Shown here one piece after another: positions 37,420 through 45,608 of a stretch of 64,000 nucleotides of DNA. The stretch covers positions 124,001 to 188,000 of the forward strand of contig NZ_PIOB01000006.1 of NCBI RefSeq assembly GCF_002909255.1, in the 5' to 3' direction. This DNA is from Arenibacter hampyeongensis (GTDB lineage: Bacteria; Bacteroidota; Bacteroidia; Flavobacteriales; Flavobacteriaceae). Numbering within the stretch: position 1 is the first letter of the stretch; every line of letters begins with the position of its first letter. The notes under the pieces are model-generated. The model searched no databases. It was not told the DNA's origin and saw nothing but the letters and a program-made list of their open reading frames with translations. Both the position numbers and the translations under genes were made by a program.

Positions 37420-38439
37420 TTATGGCAAAGCGTTTATCATAGTAATCAGCTGGCCTTCAGTTGTAGTGGCCAGGTCGCTTTCTGAAATTACAATGGTGCC
37501 ATCGGCAACAATTGTAACAGGGTTGATAGCATATAACCAACTACCGTTGTCTTCACTAACAAAGATTACATGACATTCAAGACCAATAGGAATTATTCCG
37601 GTATGCTCAGAAAATAATCCAGTCTCGGGATCATAAGCGTCCAAGTTGGCGAGTGAGCCTGCTTCGCCATTATAAGAAAGATATAGTGCGCAGTTCTCAT
37701 TGTTAAAACCTTCCGGTACTTCTGCCAATAAGTTGGTTTTTGGTCTAGGGTCGCTCCAAAAACGATCCACGTTGGTCCAACCAAAGTTGTTAAAGAAGGC
37801 CATATAAGATGACTGTCCTGCTGCACCCTGACCAATGTCTAAATTTTGGTTCTGTCCATCACGTTTTTGCTCAACCCAGGTAACATCATCACAGCCGGTT
37901 TCAACTTCACAGTCCATACCAATAATTCCGTCCCATAGGGTCATATCGTTATCGTCCCCACCAGTAAGCGCCGTTGGAACAATTACCTGTATAGGACATA
38001 AAAGTTGTAAAACGGCACCATTTTGTGTAGCTTCAATAAAGAATTCCCCTCCTGTTACTAAAAGGGCTTTATCTCCTGTAGGGGTAAGTCCCATAGTCGT
38101 CTTATTGGTGGCGAGCATCCTTCCTCTATCAAAAAGTTCTATTACCTCCACATCTACCATCCCTGAAACCGAGTTGCCATTGTTGGCCAAACAAGATCCA
38201 TCCATGGTTATCTCCACGCCGTTTTCAGTAGTGAAAGTAGCTGAACCATCAACATCGATTTGAAATGTTTGTTTTAGATTTTCCAAGGCGGAAGCCTTTA
38301 AATCCGTAAAATCTTGGGCAGTGGCCCTTAGGGTTACTATATCTTCTAAATCGCTATCTCCGTTTGAATCCTTTTGGCAACTTGTTAGCAAGGTAGCTGT
38401 CATTAAAAAAAGACCTAAAATTTGTTTTGAATTTTTCAT
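37420..38439 (-). CDS. lipoprotein, paralog B of the ECF-linked pair
   Basis: 339 residues with lipobox LLTSC (Cys21). Full-length paralog of the protein at 35533-36555, with matching blocks FTTENGVEITMDGSCLANNG, LATNKTTMG, TGGEFFIEATQNG, NFGWTNVDRFWSDPRPKTNL, IPIGLECHVIFVSEDNGSWL and VTIVADGTI. The mature N-terminal third (LRATAQDFTDLKASALENLK) is helical, the rest beta-rich. It is the gene divergent to the sigma factor and has the shared promoter block at 40 bp from its ATG. No domain recognised; the pair may have arisen by local duplication with the small lipoprotein gene caught between them. Confidence 0.8.
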   Translation of the reverse strand: MKNSKQILGLFLMTATLLTSCQKDSNGDSDLEDIVTLRATAQDFTDLKASALENLKQTFQIDVDGSATFTTENGVEITMDGSCLANNGNSVSGMVDVEVIELFDRGRMLATNKTTMGLTPTGDKALLVTGGEFFIEATQNGAVLQLLCPIQVIVPTALTGGDDNDMTLWDGIIGMDCEVETGCDDVTWVEQKRDGQNQNLDIGQGAAGQSSYMAFFNNFGWTNVDRFWSDPRPKTNLLAEVPEGFNNENCALYLSYNGEAGSLANLDAYDPETGLFSEHTGIIPIGLECHVIFVSEDNGSWLYAINPVTIVADGTIVISESDLATTTEGQLITMINALP

Positions 38440-38479
38440 AATCTTTATTTTTAAATTAAAATGATTTTTTATTGTTCTC

Positions 38480-38513
38480 CCTTATATCAAAACAGTTTCA
38501 ATTTTGTTACCCT
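38480..38513 (-). promoter_or_regulatory. shared ECF-type promoter block, copy 3
   Basis: Plus-strand reading CCTTATATCAA, 12 variable bases, TTTTGTTACCCT; minus strand AGGGTAACAAAA ... TTGATATAAGG, exactly the same length as copies 1 and 2. It ends 40 bp before the ATG of paralog B. Confidence 0.72.
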
Positions 38514-38778
38514 ATTATTTTGAAATGTTTTTCTTTTCTTAGGTTTTAAGGGGGATACACTTGTTGATTTTAATAAGCGCCATGAGGTTTTTTTAAAATA
38601 ATGGACATCTTTTTCTTGGGATAACCTTGGACATTACGGGGAAACAGGAAGCCATTAAACTATGAATGAATAAGTGGCCTCCATATCAGGTAGCTTTGCA
38701 GGGTTGATATTCACAGACCTAAATTGTTTTACAAAAAAGAATTCATAGTTTTCTTACTTTAGGGAAAATTTTTAGTGA
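38514..38778. other. divergent intergenic region before the sigma factor gene
   Basis: With copy 3 of the promoter block and the leader it makes a 339-bp gap between two divergent genes. No reading frame longer than about 20 codons is present. A TTACTTTA (38754-38761) close to the sigma factor ATG resembles a -7 element but lacks a TTG at the right distance. The sigma gene promoter is therefore not identified; no copy of the shared block faces it. Confidence 0.4.
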
Positions 38779-39360
38779 ATGGCTGAATCAAATGTCCATC
38801 CGGATCAGAAATATATAGAGGGTTTATTGATGAACAGTCCTTTGGTGATTAAAAGTATCTATGACCGTTTTGTGCCAAAAGTGGTCGGATATATTAAAAA
38901 AAATAACGGTAATGAAGATGCCGCCAAGGATGTTGTGCAAGAAGTACTGGTTGCCATTTACAACCAAGCCAAACACAAAAAATTACAATTGACCTGTCCG
39001 TTCGACGCCTATTTTTTCTTGCTTTGTAAACGACGGTGGCTGAATGAAATCAAAAAAAGTTCTTTAAAAGAGGTAACAATAAACGAAGAGGTGGTATCTA
39101 TGAATGACGATGCATTGCAGCTCGCAGATGAATTTGCGATAGAACAACAAAAGAAATTGGTGTTCGATCGCATGTTTCAAAAATTAGGAGACGCTTGCAA
39201 AGACCTTTTGAAAACAACTTTCGAAATAAAATCAATGGAAGAAGTGGCTCAAAAATTGGGAGTTACTTATGCATATGCACGAAAAAAGAAATCATTGTGT
39301 ATTGGTAAATTGACTCGAATGGTGCAGGAATCGTCGGAATATAAAAACCTAAAAGCCTAA
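38779..39360 (+). CDS. ECF-type sigma-70 family RNA polymerase sigma factor
   Basis: 193 residues. Region 2 spans about 22-95 (LVIKSIYDRFVPKVVGYIKK, then DAAKDVVQEVLVAIYNQA and FDAYFFLLCKRRWLNEIKKS) and region 4 about 125-185 (EEVAQKLGVTYAYARKKKSL as the helix-turn-helix). Regions 1 and 3 are absent, as in ECF factors. It directs RNA polymerase to a small regulon, most likely the three lipoprotein genes that share a non-standard promoter block. The next gene, an anti-sigma-like membrane protein, starts 4 nt after its stop codon, the usual arrangement for an ECF/anti-sigma pair. The link to the promoters is inferred from location and motif. Confidence 0.9.
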   Translation: MAESNVHPDQKYIEGLLMNSPLVIKSIYDRFVPKVVGYIKKNNGNEDAAKDVVQEVLVAIYNQAKHKKLQLTCPFDAYFFLLCKRRWLNEIKKSSLKEVTINEEVVSMNDDALQLADEFAIEQQKKLVFDRMFQKLGDACKDLLKTTFEIKSMEEVAQKLGVTYAYARKKKSLCIGKLTRMVQESSEYKNLKA

Positions 39361-39364
39361 TATC

Positions 39365-40090
39365 ATGAACGAACTGGATTTAGAATTATACGATGCATAT
39401 CTCGATGGTGCCCTTGATTCCAAAGCCCGAATGGACTTCGAGGCCCGTTTGGTCAATGACAGATCTTTTAAGGCATCTTTTGAAGCCTATAAGGAAACTT
39501 CAACCTACCTATCTGAAAAATTCAGTGACCTGGATGACCTTACCGCTTTAGAACATAACCTTGAAACTTTGGGGAAAGATCATTTTGACCAAAAAAGCCC
39601 TGGGAAACTCAAGACTGAAATTTGGAAGTATGCAGCGGCAATTTTACTATTGATTTCCATTGGAGGTTATTTTCTAATGAATAATAATCAGCCACAGTAT
39701 AATGATTTTGCTGCCCTACCAACTATTTCTTTGGTTCAGAGAGGTGATGGAGATTCTTTGGCCAAAAAGGTTGAGAATGCCTTTAATAACAGGTCTTATA
39801 AGGAGGCCACTGATTATTTGAATGAATTAATACGCAATAATTCCAACAATCAGGAATTGTTATTGTATAGAGGTATTGCCCAAATTGAAACCGGGGCCTA
39901 TGGGAACGCCTATAAGGATTTGGATGAAGTTGCCTCTGGCACCTCTGTTTATAAAAACGAAGCCCTGTGGTATAAGGCATTGGGCCTATTAAAACAAAAG
40001 GAATATGATGCGTGTAAGATGGTTTTGGTTGAAATTCCACCAACGGCCGATGAATACAATAGGGCACAGGATTTGCTTGACAAATTATAG
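39365..40090 (+). CDS. anti-sigma-like membrane protein with periplasmic TPR
   Basis: 241 residues. A cytoplasmic N-terminal part (1-85) begins LYDAYLDGALDSKARMDFEA, like the helical anti-sigma domain of zinc-free Bacteroidota anti-sigma factors. One span lies at about 88-105 (YAAAILLLISIGGYFLM). The outer part (110-241) contains TPR-like repeats (NRSYKEATDYLNELIRNNSN, ELLLYRGIAQIETGAYGNAY, WYKALGLLKQKEYDACKMVL). So it should hold the sigma factor at the membrane and sense a protein or envelope state outside. It is encoded 4 nt after the sigma gene. The anti-sigma role is inference from layout and topology. Confidence 0.75.
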   Translation: MNELDLELYDAYLDGALDSKARMDFEARLVNDRSFKASFEAYKETSTYLSEKFSDLDDLTALEHNLETLGKDHFDQKSPGKLKTEIWKYAAAILLLISIGGYFLMNNNQPQYNDFAALPTISLVQRGDGDSLAKKVENAFNNRSYKEATDYLNELIRNNSNNQELLLYRGIAQIETGAYGNAYKDLDEVASGTSVYKNEALWYKALGLLKQKEYDACKMVLVEIPPTADEYNRAQDLLDKL

Positions 40091-40133
40091 TCCATTTTCC
40101 TTAATTAATTGAACATGTCAATACCAAGGGCTT

Positions 40134-40141
40134 TATATTTG
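40134..40141 (+). promoter_or_regulatory. -7 element almost touching the M1 peptidase start codon
   Basis: TATATTTG matches TAnnTTTG and ends 4 nt before the ATG (40146). Transcription would begin at or next to the A of the ATG, so the mRNA may be leaderless. A TTG lies 22 nt upstream (40109-40111), slightly far. Confidence 0.45.
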
Positions 40142-40145
40142 TAAA

Positions 40146-42233
40146 ATGAAATATCCCCTTTTCATTTATCTTTTTTTACTAACTGTTGGGATTTATGCCC
40201 AACATCAGGACAAGGTAGATTTCCTTCAAGCCAAGGTGGATATAAGCCTTGACCCCAAGCAAGAAACTATTGCCGGAAAAGTAACCTATGACTTGAAGGC
40301 CCTACAAAAAGTGGATTCCATTTTTTTGGATGCCCAAAATCTGCAATTAATTGGGACTCGGCTCAATAACAAAAAGGTCAAAACTACCAATAGTGGCAAA
40401 CATATTATCATTCATAAAACATTAAAAGCCCATAAACCTTATACCCTAGAAATTAAGTACGTAGCCAAACCTAAACAAACGGTTTATTTTTTGGGATGGA
40501 ATGATGGGATACTAGGCAATGAGCAAGTCTGGACACAAGGTCAAGGTAAATATACTAGCCACTGGCTTCCCAGTTTCGACGATATGACCGAAAAGGTAGA
40601 GTTTGACCTGGATATTTCCGTTGATAGGAACTATGTGGTAATTGCAAATGGAAACTTATTAGGGATCAAAGACTTGGGGGGATTAAAAAAATGGAGTTTT
40701 AATATGGATAGGCCTATGAGTAGTTATTTATTGGCTTTTTCTATAGGTGACTACCATAAAAAACAGATGTTATCCAATAGGGGAGTACCCATAGACCTAT
40801 ATCATTACCCCAGTGATAGCTCTTTGGTAGAACCAACTTACAGATTTACCAAAGAGATATTTGACTTCTTGGAAAAGGAAATTGGGGTCGATTATCCTTG
40901 GTCAAACTATAAGCAGATTCCTGTTCGCGATTTTCTTTACGCGGGTATGGAAAATACCGGGACTACAATTTTTTCAGACACCTACCTAATGGATTCCATA
41001 TCCTTTAAGGATAGGAATTTTGTAAACGTAAATGCCCATGAAATGGCGCATCAGTGGTTTGGTAATTTGGTTACCGAGGTTGATGGATCCAGTCATTGGC
41101 TTCATGAAGGTTTTGCATCCTATTACGCCCTGTTGGCCGAGAAAGCGCTTTTTGGTAAAGATTATTATTCTTGGAAATTATACGAATCGGCAATCCAATT
41201 AAAGGAATTGACCGAAAAGAATCTGGGGGAAGCCCTCATTGATTCAAATGCCGGTAGCCTTACTTTTTATGAAAAGGGAGCATGGGCATTGCATATGTTG
41301 AAGGAACAATTGGGGGAGGAAAATTTTAAGAAAGGGATTCAGGAGTATTTAAAAAAGTACGGATATAAAAATGCAACTGTCAATGACTTTATTAAGGAAA
41401 TGGAGTTGGCAAGTAGTCGTGATTTAAGTCCATTCAGGAATCGATGGTTGATCGATAAAGAATTTCCATTTACCGAAGCAAAGACAAGTTTGATTAGGGA
41501 ATCGGAGGATTTGAGGGTTTTTTTTAGTCTGCAAAAGGAGGTAATGACAAGGAGTATTGACAATGAATCCATTATAAAAAAGTATTGGGGAAGCACAAAT
41601 TCCGACAAATTAAAATCCCAAATAATCAAAACCTATTTTAAATCCCTGTCCGAAGATTTTCTGGGTGAGGCCCTAGTGAGCAATAATGTTATGGTCCGTC
41701 AAGCCATAGCACTTTCAGTAGGGCAAATTCCCTTGGAACTGAAATCTAAGTTTGAATCCCTTTTGGAAGATGATAGTTATATTACCAAAGAGGCGATGCT
41801 GTACAAACTATGGATAAACTATCCGGCAAATAGGGACAATTATTTGGACAAGGTCAAAAACATTGAAGGCTTTTCAAATAAAAACATTCGATTATTATGG
41901 CTCACCCTGGCCTTGCTCACCAAGGATTATGAACCCAATAATACCAATAGTTATTACTTGGAACTTAGCAGATATACCTCACCGGTGTATACCTATGAAA
42001 TTAGGCAGGTGGCATTTCAGTTTTTGGAAGAATTAATAGGCTTCTCTGATAAGAATTTGTTGGATTTAATTAACGGAACCCAACACCATACGTGGCAATT
42101 TAGAAAGTACTCATGTACATTATTGGACCGACTTTTGGAACAAAAAGAGTATAGAGATCGAATTGAAGGGTTGAAAGTAAAATTAAATGGAGTGGAATTG
42201 CGTTATATTAGCAACAAACTGATTTCGGAATGA
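40146..42233 (+). CDS. M1-family metallo-aminopeptidase, exported
   Basis: 695 residues with signal peptide (FIYLFLLTVGIYAQ). The M1 active site is intact: GMENTG exopeptidase motif, then HEMAHQWFGN (zinc ligands His298 and His302, catalytic Glu299) and HEGFASYY with third ligand Glu321, exactly 18 residues after His302. A HEAT-like C-terminal domain follows. It would trim N-terminal residues from peptides in the periplasm or at the cell surface. The stop overlaps the start of the first patatin gene by ATGA, so it heads a three-gene operon. Confidence 0.95.
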   Translation: MKYPLFIYLFLLTVGIYAQHQDKVDFLQAKVDISLDPKQETIAGKVTYDLKALQKVDSIFLDAQNLQLIGTRLNNKKVKTTNSGKHIIIHKTLKAHKPYTLEIKYVAKPKQTVYFLGWNDGILGNEQVWTQGQGKYTSHWLPSFDDMTEKVEFDLDISVDRNYVVIANGNLLGIKDLGGLKKWSFNMDRPMSSYLLAFSIGDYHKKQMLSNRGVPIDLYHYPSDSSLVEPTYRFTKEIFDFLEKEIGVDYPWSNYKQIPVRDFLYAGMENTGTTIFSDTYLMDSISFKDRNFVNVNAHEMAHQWFGNLVTEVDGSSHWLHEGFASYYALLAEKALFGKDYYSWKLYESAIQLKELTEKNLGEALIDSNAGSLTFYEKGAWALHMLKEQLGEENFKKGIQEYLKKYGYKNATVNDFIKEMELASSRDLSPFRNRWLIDKEFPFTEAKTSLIRESEDLRVFFSLQKEVMTRSIDNESIIKKYWGSTNSDKLKSQIIKTYFKSLSEDFLGEALVSNNVMVRQAIALSVGQIPLELKSKFESLLEDDSYITKEAMLYKLWINYPANRDNYLDKVKNIEGFSNKNIRLLWLTLALLTKDYEPNNTNSYYLELSRYTSPVYTYEIRQVAFQFLEELIGFSDKNLLDLINGTQHHTWQFRKYSCTLLDRLLEQKEYRDRIEGLKVKLNGVELRYISNKLISE

Positions 42234-43141
42234 GAGCATTGGTTATTTCTGGTGGTGGTAGTAAGGGGGCATTTGCTGGTGGCGTGGCCCAATACTTGAT
42301 GCAAGAAATGAATCATAAATACGACATATTTTTGGGTACTTCCACAGGTAGTCTTTTAATATCCCACCTTGCGCTACAAAAAATAGAAAAAATCAGAGAG
42401 GTATATACCTCTGTAAGTCAAAATGATATTTTTAGTAATTGCCCGTTTGTGATAAAAAAGAAATATGGAATAGAAACCATTGGCATCCATCATATCAATG
42501 TGATGAAAAACTTCTTTAGGGGTAGTAAAACTTTTGGGGAAAGCCATAATTTACTGGAATTGATAAAGAATACCATTTCCGTAGCCGAATTTGAGCATTT
42601 GAAAAAGGGACCTTTGGATATTGTGGTAACCGTATCAAATTTATCCCTAAACCAAGTTGAATATAAATCCATAAACAATTGTACCTATGAAGAGTTTTGT
42701 GAATGGATTTGGATTTCCTGTAATTACACCCCATTTATGACCTTGGTAAAGAAAAATGGATGCGAATATGCCGACGGGGGCCTGGGCAGTATGGTACCCA
42801 TTGAGGAAGCCATTAGAAGAGGGGCAACGGTAGTGGATGCCATTATATTGCAAACTGAGGTTACACAATTAAATAGAATGCCTAGTAAAAATGTATTTTC
42901 ATTACTTACAAGTATGTTTGCTTTTATGCTTGATAGAATAGAACAACAAAATATAAGGATTGGTAAGTATGTGGCCACCCATAATAATGCCATCATTAAT
43001 TTCTACTACACACCAACGGTACTCACCACTAACTCCCTTATATTTGAAAAGGAAAAAATGACAGTATGGTGGGAAAGTGGATTTAATTTCGCCAAACATA
43101 AAAATTCTGAGACCAACCCAATAGAGACTGCAATTATATGA
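42230..43141 (+). CDS. patatin-like phospholipase 1
   Basis: 303 residues. Patatin motifs: oxyanion loop SGGGSKGAFAGG (7-18), nucleophile elbow GTSTG (36-40, Ser38) and catalytic Asp182 in the DGG motif (YADGGLGSMVP). The Ser/Asp dyad is complete, so an active acyl hydrolase (phospholipase A type) is likely. No signal peptide, so probably cytoplasmic or at the membrane's inner face. The gene overlaps the M1 gene and the following paralog by 4 bp on each side (ATGA). About half of the residues look identical to the next gene product, so this is a recent tandem duplication. Confidence 0.92.
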   Translation: MRALVISGGGSKGAFAGGVAQYLMQEMNHKYDIFLGTSTGSLLISHLALQKIEKIREVYTSVSQNDIFSNCPFVIKKKYGIETIGIHHINVMKNFFRGSKTFGESHNLLELIKNTISVAEFEHLKKGPLDIVVTVSNLSLNQVEYKSINNCTYEEFCEWIWISCNYTPFMTLVKKNGCEYADGGLGSMVPIEEAIRRGATVVDAIILQTEVTQLNRMPSKNVFSLLTSMFAFMLDRIEQQNIRIGKYVATHNNAIINFYYTPTVLTTNSLIFEKEKMTVWWESGFNFAKHKNSETNPIETAII

Positions 43142-44028
43142 AAGCATTGGTGATTAGTGGGGGTGGTAGCAAGGGTGCCTTTGCAGGGGGAGTGGCCCAA
43201 TACCTAATGGAAGTTGAAAAACGGGAATATGACATACTGGTGGGTACTTCCACAGGAAGTCTTTTAATTCCTCAATTGGCCTTGAATAAGATTGGTAAAC
43301 TATATGATATTTACACAAATGTAAACCAACGCTCTATATTTAGCCTTAACCCCTTTGTAGTTCGAAAAAAGGGCGATAGGGAATATGTCTCCATAAATTT
43401 CTTGACCACCTTTCTCCAATTTGTTAAGAGCAGGCGTACCTTTGGGGAGAGTAAGGCCTTACGAAGGACCATAAAAAAAAATTTTACGGTTAAGGAATTC
43501 CAGAGTATAAAAGAAAGCAAGAAAGATGTGGTGGTAACGGTTTCCAACCTTTCTAAAAACAGAATTGAGTATAAATCCATTAAAGATTTTTCTTATGATG
43601 AATTCTGTGATTGGATTTGGATTTCCTGTAACTATATTCCTTTTATGTCTTTGGTTAAAAGGGATGGATTTGAATATGGCGACGGGGGCTTGGGTTGCGT
43701 GGTTCCTATTAGGGAAGCAATAAGAAGGGGCGCAACGGAGATTGATGCCATTATTTTGGAATCTGAAAATATGGACCATAATAGGGTCCTCGGTAAAAAT
43801 CCATTTTCCTTAATGTTGAGTATTTATGGGTTTGTCTTGGACCAGATAGAATACCATGATATTTCGGAAGGAGTATTGGCCGCAAAACATAAAGGAGTGC
43901 AATTAAATTTATATTACACTCCAACTAAACTTACAGAAAACTCCTTGATTTTTAATAAAAAACTTATGTCGCAATGGTGGCAACAGGGATATAGTTATGC
44001 ACAGGAAAAATTTTCCAGTGTTACCTAA
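43138..44028 (+). CDS. patatin-like phospholipase 2, tandem paralog
   Basis: 296 residues with the same layout: SGGGSKGAFAGG (7-18), GTSTG with Ser38, and Asp182 in YGDGGLGCVVP. The first 24 residues are nearly identical to those of the preceding paralog, and the shared stretches DWIWISCNYIPFMSLVKR and IREAIRRGAT continue the match. Both copies keep the catalytic dyad, so neither looks decayed. It starts inside the stop of the first copy (ATGA), and ends 12 bp from a convergent gene. Confidence 0.92.
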   Translation: MKALVISGGGSKGAFAGGVAQYLMEVEKREYDILVGTSTGSLLIPQLALNKIGKLYDIYTNVNQRSIFSLNPFVVRKKGDREYVSINFLTTFLQFVKSRRTFGESKALRRTIKKNFTVKEFQSIKESKKDVVVTVSNLSKNRIEYKSIKDFSYDEFCDWIWISCNYIPFMSLVKRDGFEYGDGGLGCVVPIREAIRRGATEIDAIILESENMDHNRVLGKNPFSLMLSIYGFVLDQIEYHDISEGVLAAKHKGVQLNLYYTPTKLTENSLIFNKKLMSQWWQQGYSYAQEKFSSVT

Positions 44029-44040
44029 TTCAACTTTCAT

Positions 44041-44559
44041 TTACCAAAGTTCCCCAATTTCCTTTTTAACATAGGACAACGCTGTAGCGGATGGTGAATG
44101 TTTTTCCATGGTTTCATTTAAAACGTCCTCACGAAGTTTGTCAGCCGAATCGGATTCGCTCATACCCGCTTTCCTGATCATTTGGATGGTAGCACTTTTA
44201 GCCGCCTTAATTATATTCCAACATTCATCGGTCATATAGATTTGCTGGGATAAGTTATGCTCAAATTCGGTTTCAATACTCTTGATCAACAAATTTTCGT
44301 AATCGTTTTTGTTGTTATTTTTTGGCCCTACTCGTACCACCAAACTTGGAATGGCAATTCGTTCCAAAAACAAGGCCATTCTTTCATAGGCCTGTAGTCT
44401 AATGGGCAAGGTATCTTTTTGACTGTCTTTGTGCAATAGGTATCGTCTTCTTCCTTCTTCGTTCCTGGTGTGTAACCTGAAAAAATAAAAGGCAACCATT
44501 CCGGTTACAACCGCTGGTAATAAATAGGCAAAAAGTTTAAAAATTTCCTCTCCGTTCAT
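44041..44559 (-). CDS. conserved membrane-anchored hypothetical protein
   Basis: 172 residues. An N-terminal span (about 8-27, LFAYLLPAVVTGMVAFYFFR) is followed by a cytoplasmic charged region (RLHTRNEEGRRRYLLHKDSQ) and helices that include a polar stretch (NNNKNDYENLLIKSIETEFE). The domain is not one I recognise. The single inward-facing anchor with a helical tail suggests a small structural or regulatory protein. It is convergent with the patatin operon and has no obvious operon partner. Confidence 0.75.
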   Translation of the reverse strand: MNGEEIFKLFAYLLPAVVTGMVAFYFFRLHTRNEEGRRRYLLHKDSQKDTLPIRLQAYERMALFLERIAIPSLVVRVGPKNNNKNDYENLLIKSIETEFEHNLSQQIYMTDECWNIIKAAKSATIQMIRKAGMSESDSADKLREDVLNETMEKHSPSATALSYVKKEIGELW

Positions 44560-44675
44560 TTTGTTTTGGTATTTTTTGGTTTGTAGAATGTTAAACGGCT
44601 TATTCCTTTAAAAATTATGAAGGGTTTTAAATTTTTGCCCTATACATTTATATGGAGGTGATTCTAACATGGCCG

Positions 44676-44704
44676 AAAAAAAAAGCGCTTGATAGCGCTT
44701 TTTA
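44676..44704. terminator. terminator after the OmpA-like gene
   Basis: Stem AAAAAGCGCT/AGCGCTTTTT with loop TGAT. On the minus strand it is followed by a run of nine T (44676-44684) and lies just after the stop of the gene at 44716-45522. T-rich on both sides, so it may act in both directions. Confidence 0.85.
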
Positions 44705-44715
44705 AATTCTGATGA

Positions 44716-45522
44716 CTATTTCATACTCTCTTTAACCAATTTATAGAATTCATAAAATTTTGGTTGTACTATAATCTCTGTAGATGTTTCAATACTGTAA
44801 AGCCCTAATTCCGATATTCCGGTGGCAACGATTCGTTTGGGCTCTATTTGATACTTACTTTCCAAAATTCTAGCTATGGCTGCAGCCTGTTGTGTGCCAA
44901 TCTCCCAATTGTTTGCCTTGTTATCCTTGGATTCTACCAAATTACTGTTACTAACAACTTGAATATCCATGGTAGGATTCGCTTTTAAAACAGCACCAAT
45001 GTTTGCAATAATAGCCTCTGCCTTCTCCTGTACTTTAAAATTCTTGGCGTTTTCACCAAATATATAACTATTGTCCAATACAACGGCTACAGCTCCCTTG
45101 CTCACTGTTATCTTGGGATCACTGCCCAAAGTTTGTTTAAATTGTGTAAAAACGGCTAGGGTAATAGAATCACGGCTGCTTAGTTCATCATTGATCACCC
45201 TTAATTGCGCTTCCTTTTTAACTAAACTTTCCAGCGTACTGTTAATATGATCGGACCTTTTATTGGAAGCTTCCGTAAAACTATTTAAGTTTTTTAATAG
45301 GTTGGCATTGGTTTCTTTAAGTTCATTTACCTGTGCCTCGTAAGATTCAACTTTGGCGGATGCAATCCTTTCCTCTCTTTTCATTTCTGACAGTCCAGTT
45401 TCAGCTTCCCTAACTCGAGTCCTAAGATTATCCACTTCCTGAATAAGATCCTTTTTGCTTTGTGCTTGGGTAATGGTAATGAAAATTAATAAAACTAGGG
45501 TTGTAAAAATTCTTCTTCTCAT
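44716..45522 (-). CDS. degenerate OmpA-like protein with coiled coil
   Basis: 268 residues with signal peptide (FTTLVLLIFITITQA). A coiled coil occupies about 22-120 (KDLIQEVDNLRTRVREAETG), then an OmpA-C-like domain at about 150-265. It parallels the lipoprotein encoded at 51384-52232 (same coiled coil, same SLESLVKKEAQLR...SSRDSI element and same C-terminal FYEFYKLVKE tail), but the peptidoglycan-binding signature is lost: the GHTD region reads VVSNSNLVE, and the NRR arginine region reads SIETSTEIIV. So it probably does not bind diaminopimelate like Pal or OmpA. Also no lipobox. Role unknown. Confidence 0.8.
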   Translation of the reverse strand: MRRRIFTTLVLLIFITITQAQSKKDLIQEVDNLRTRVREAETGLSEMKREERIASAKVESYEAQVNELKETNANLLKNLNSFTEASNKRSDHINSTLESLVKKEAQLRVINDELSSRDSITLAVFTQFKQTLGSDPKITVSKGAVAVVLDNSYIFGENAKNFKVQEKAEAIIANIGAVLKANPTMDIQVVSNSNLVESKDNKANNWEIGTQQAAAIARILESKYQIEPKRIVATGISELGLYSIETSTEIIVQPKFYEFYKLVKESMK

Positions 45523-45608
45523 GGATAAAATTTGTTTATTTGAATGTTTGGTATTTTTGAACTAATTGATTTTTTGCAAGGTCATGAAATTTGATTTCGC
45601 GGGCAAAT

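Noticed and set aside
38714-38731. GGGTTGATATTC upstream of the sigma factor, resembling part of the shared promoter block
   Set aside because: Only the TTGATAT half matches, and the AGGGTAACAAAA part at the right distance is missing, so autoregulation through this block is not supported.
42490-43779. Several overlapping minus-strand frames across the two patatin genes
   Set aside because: All are antisense, repeated in both copies because the genes are paralogs, so they reflect the duplication.
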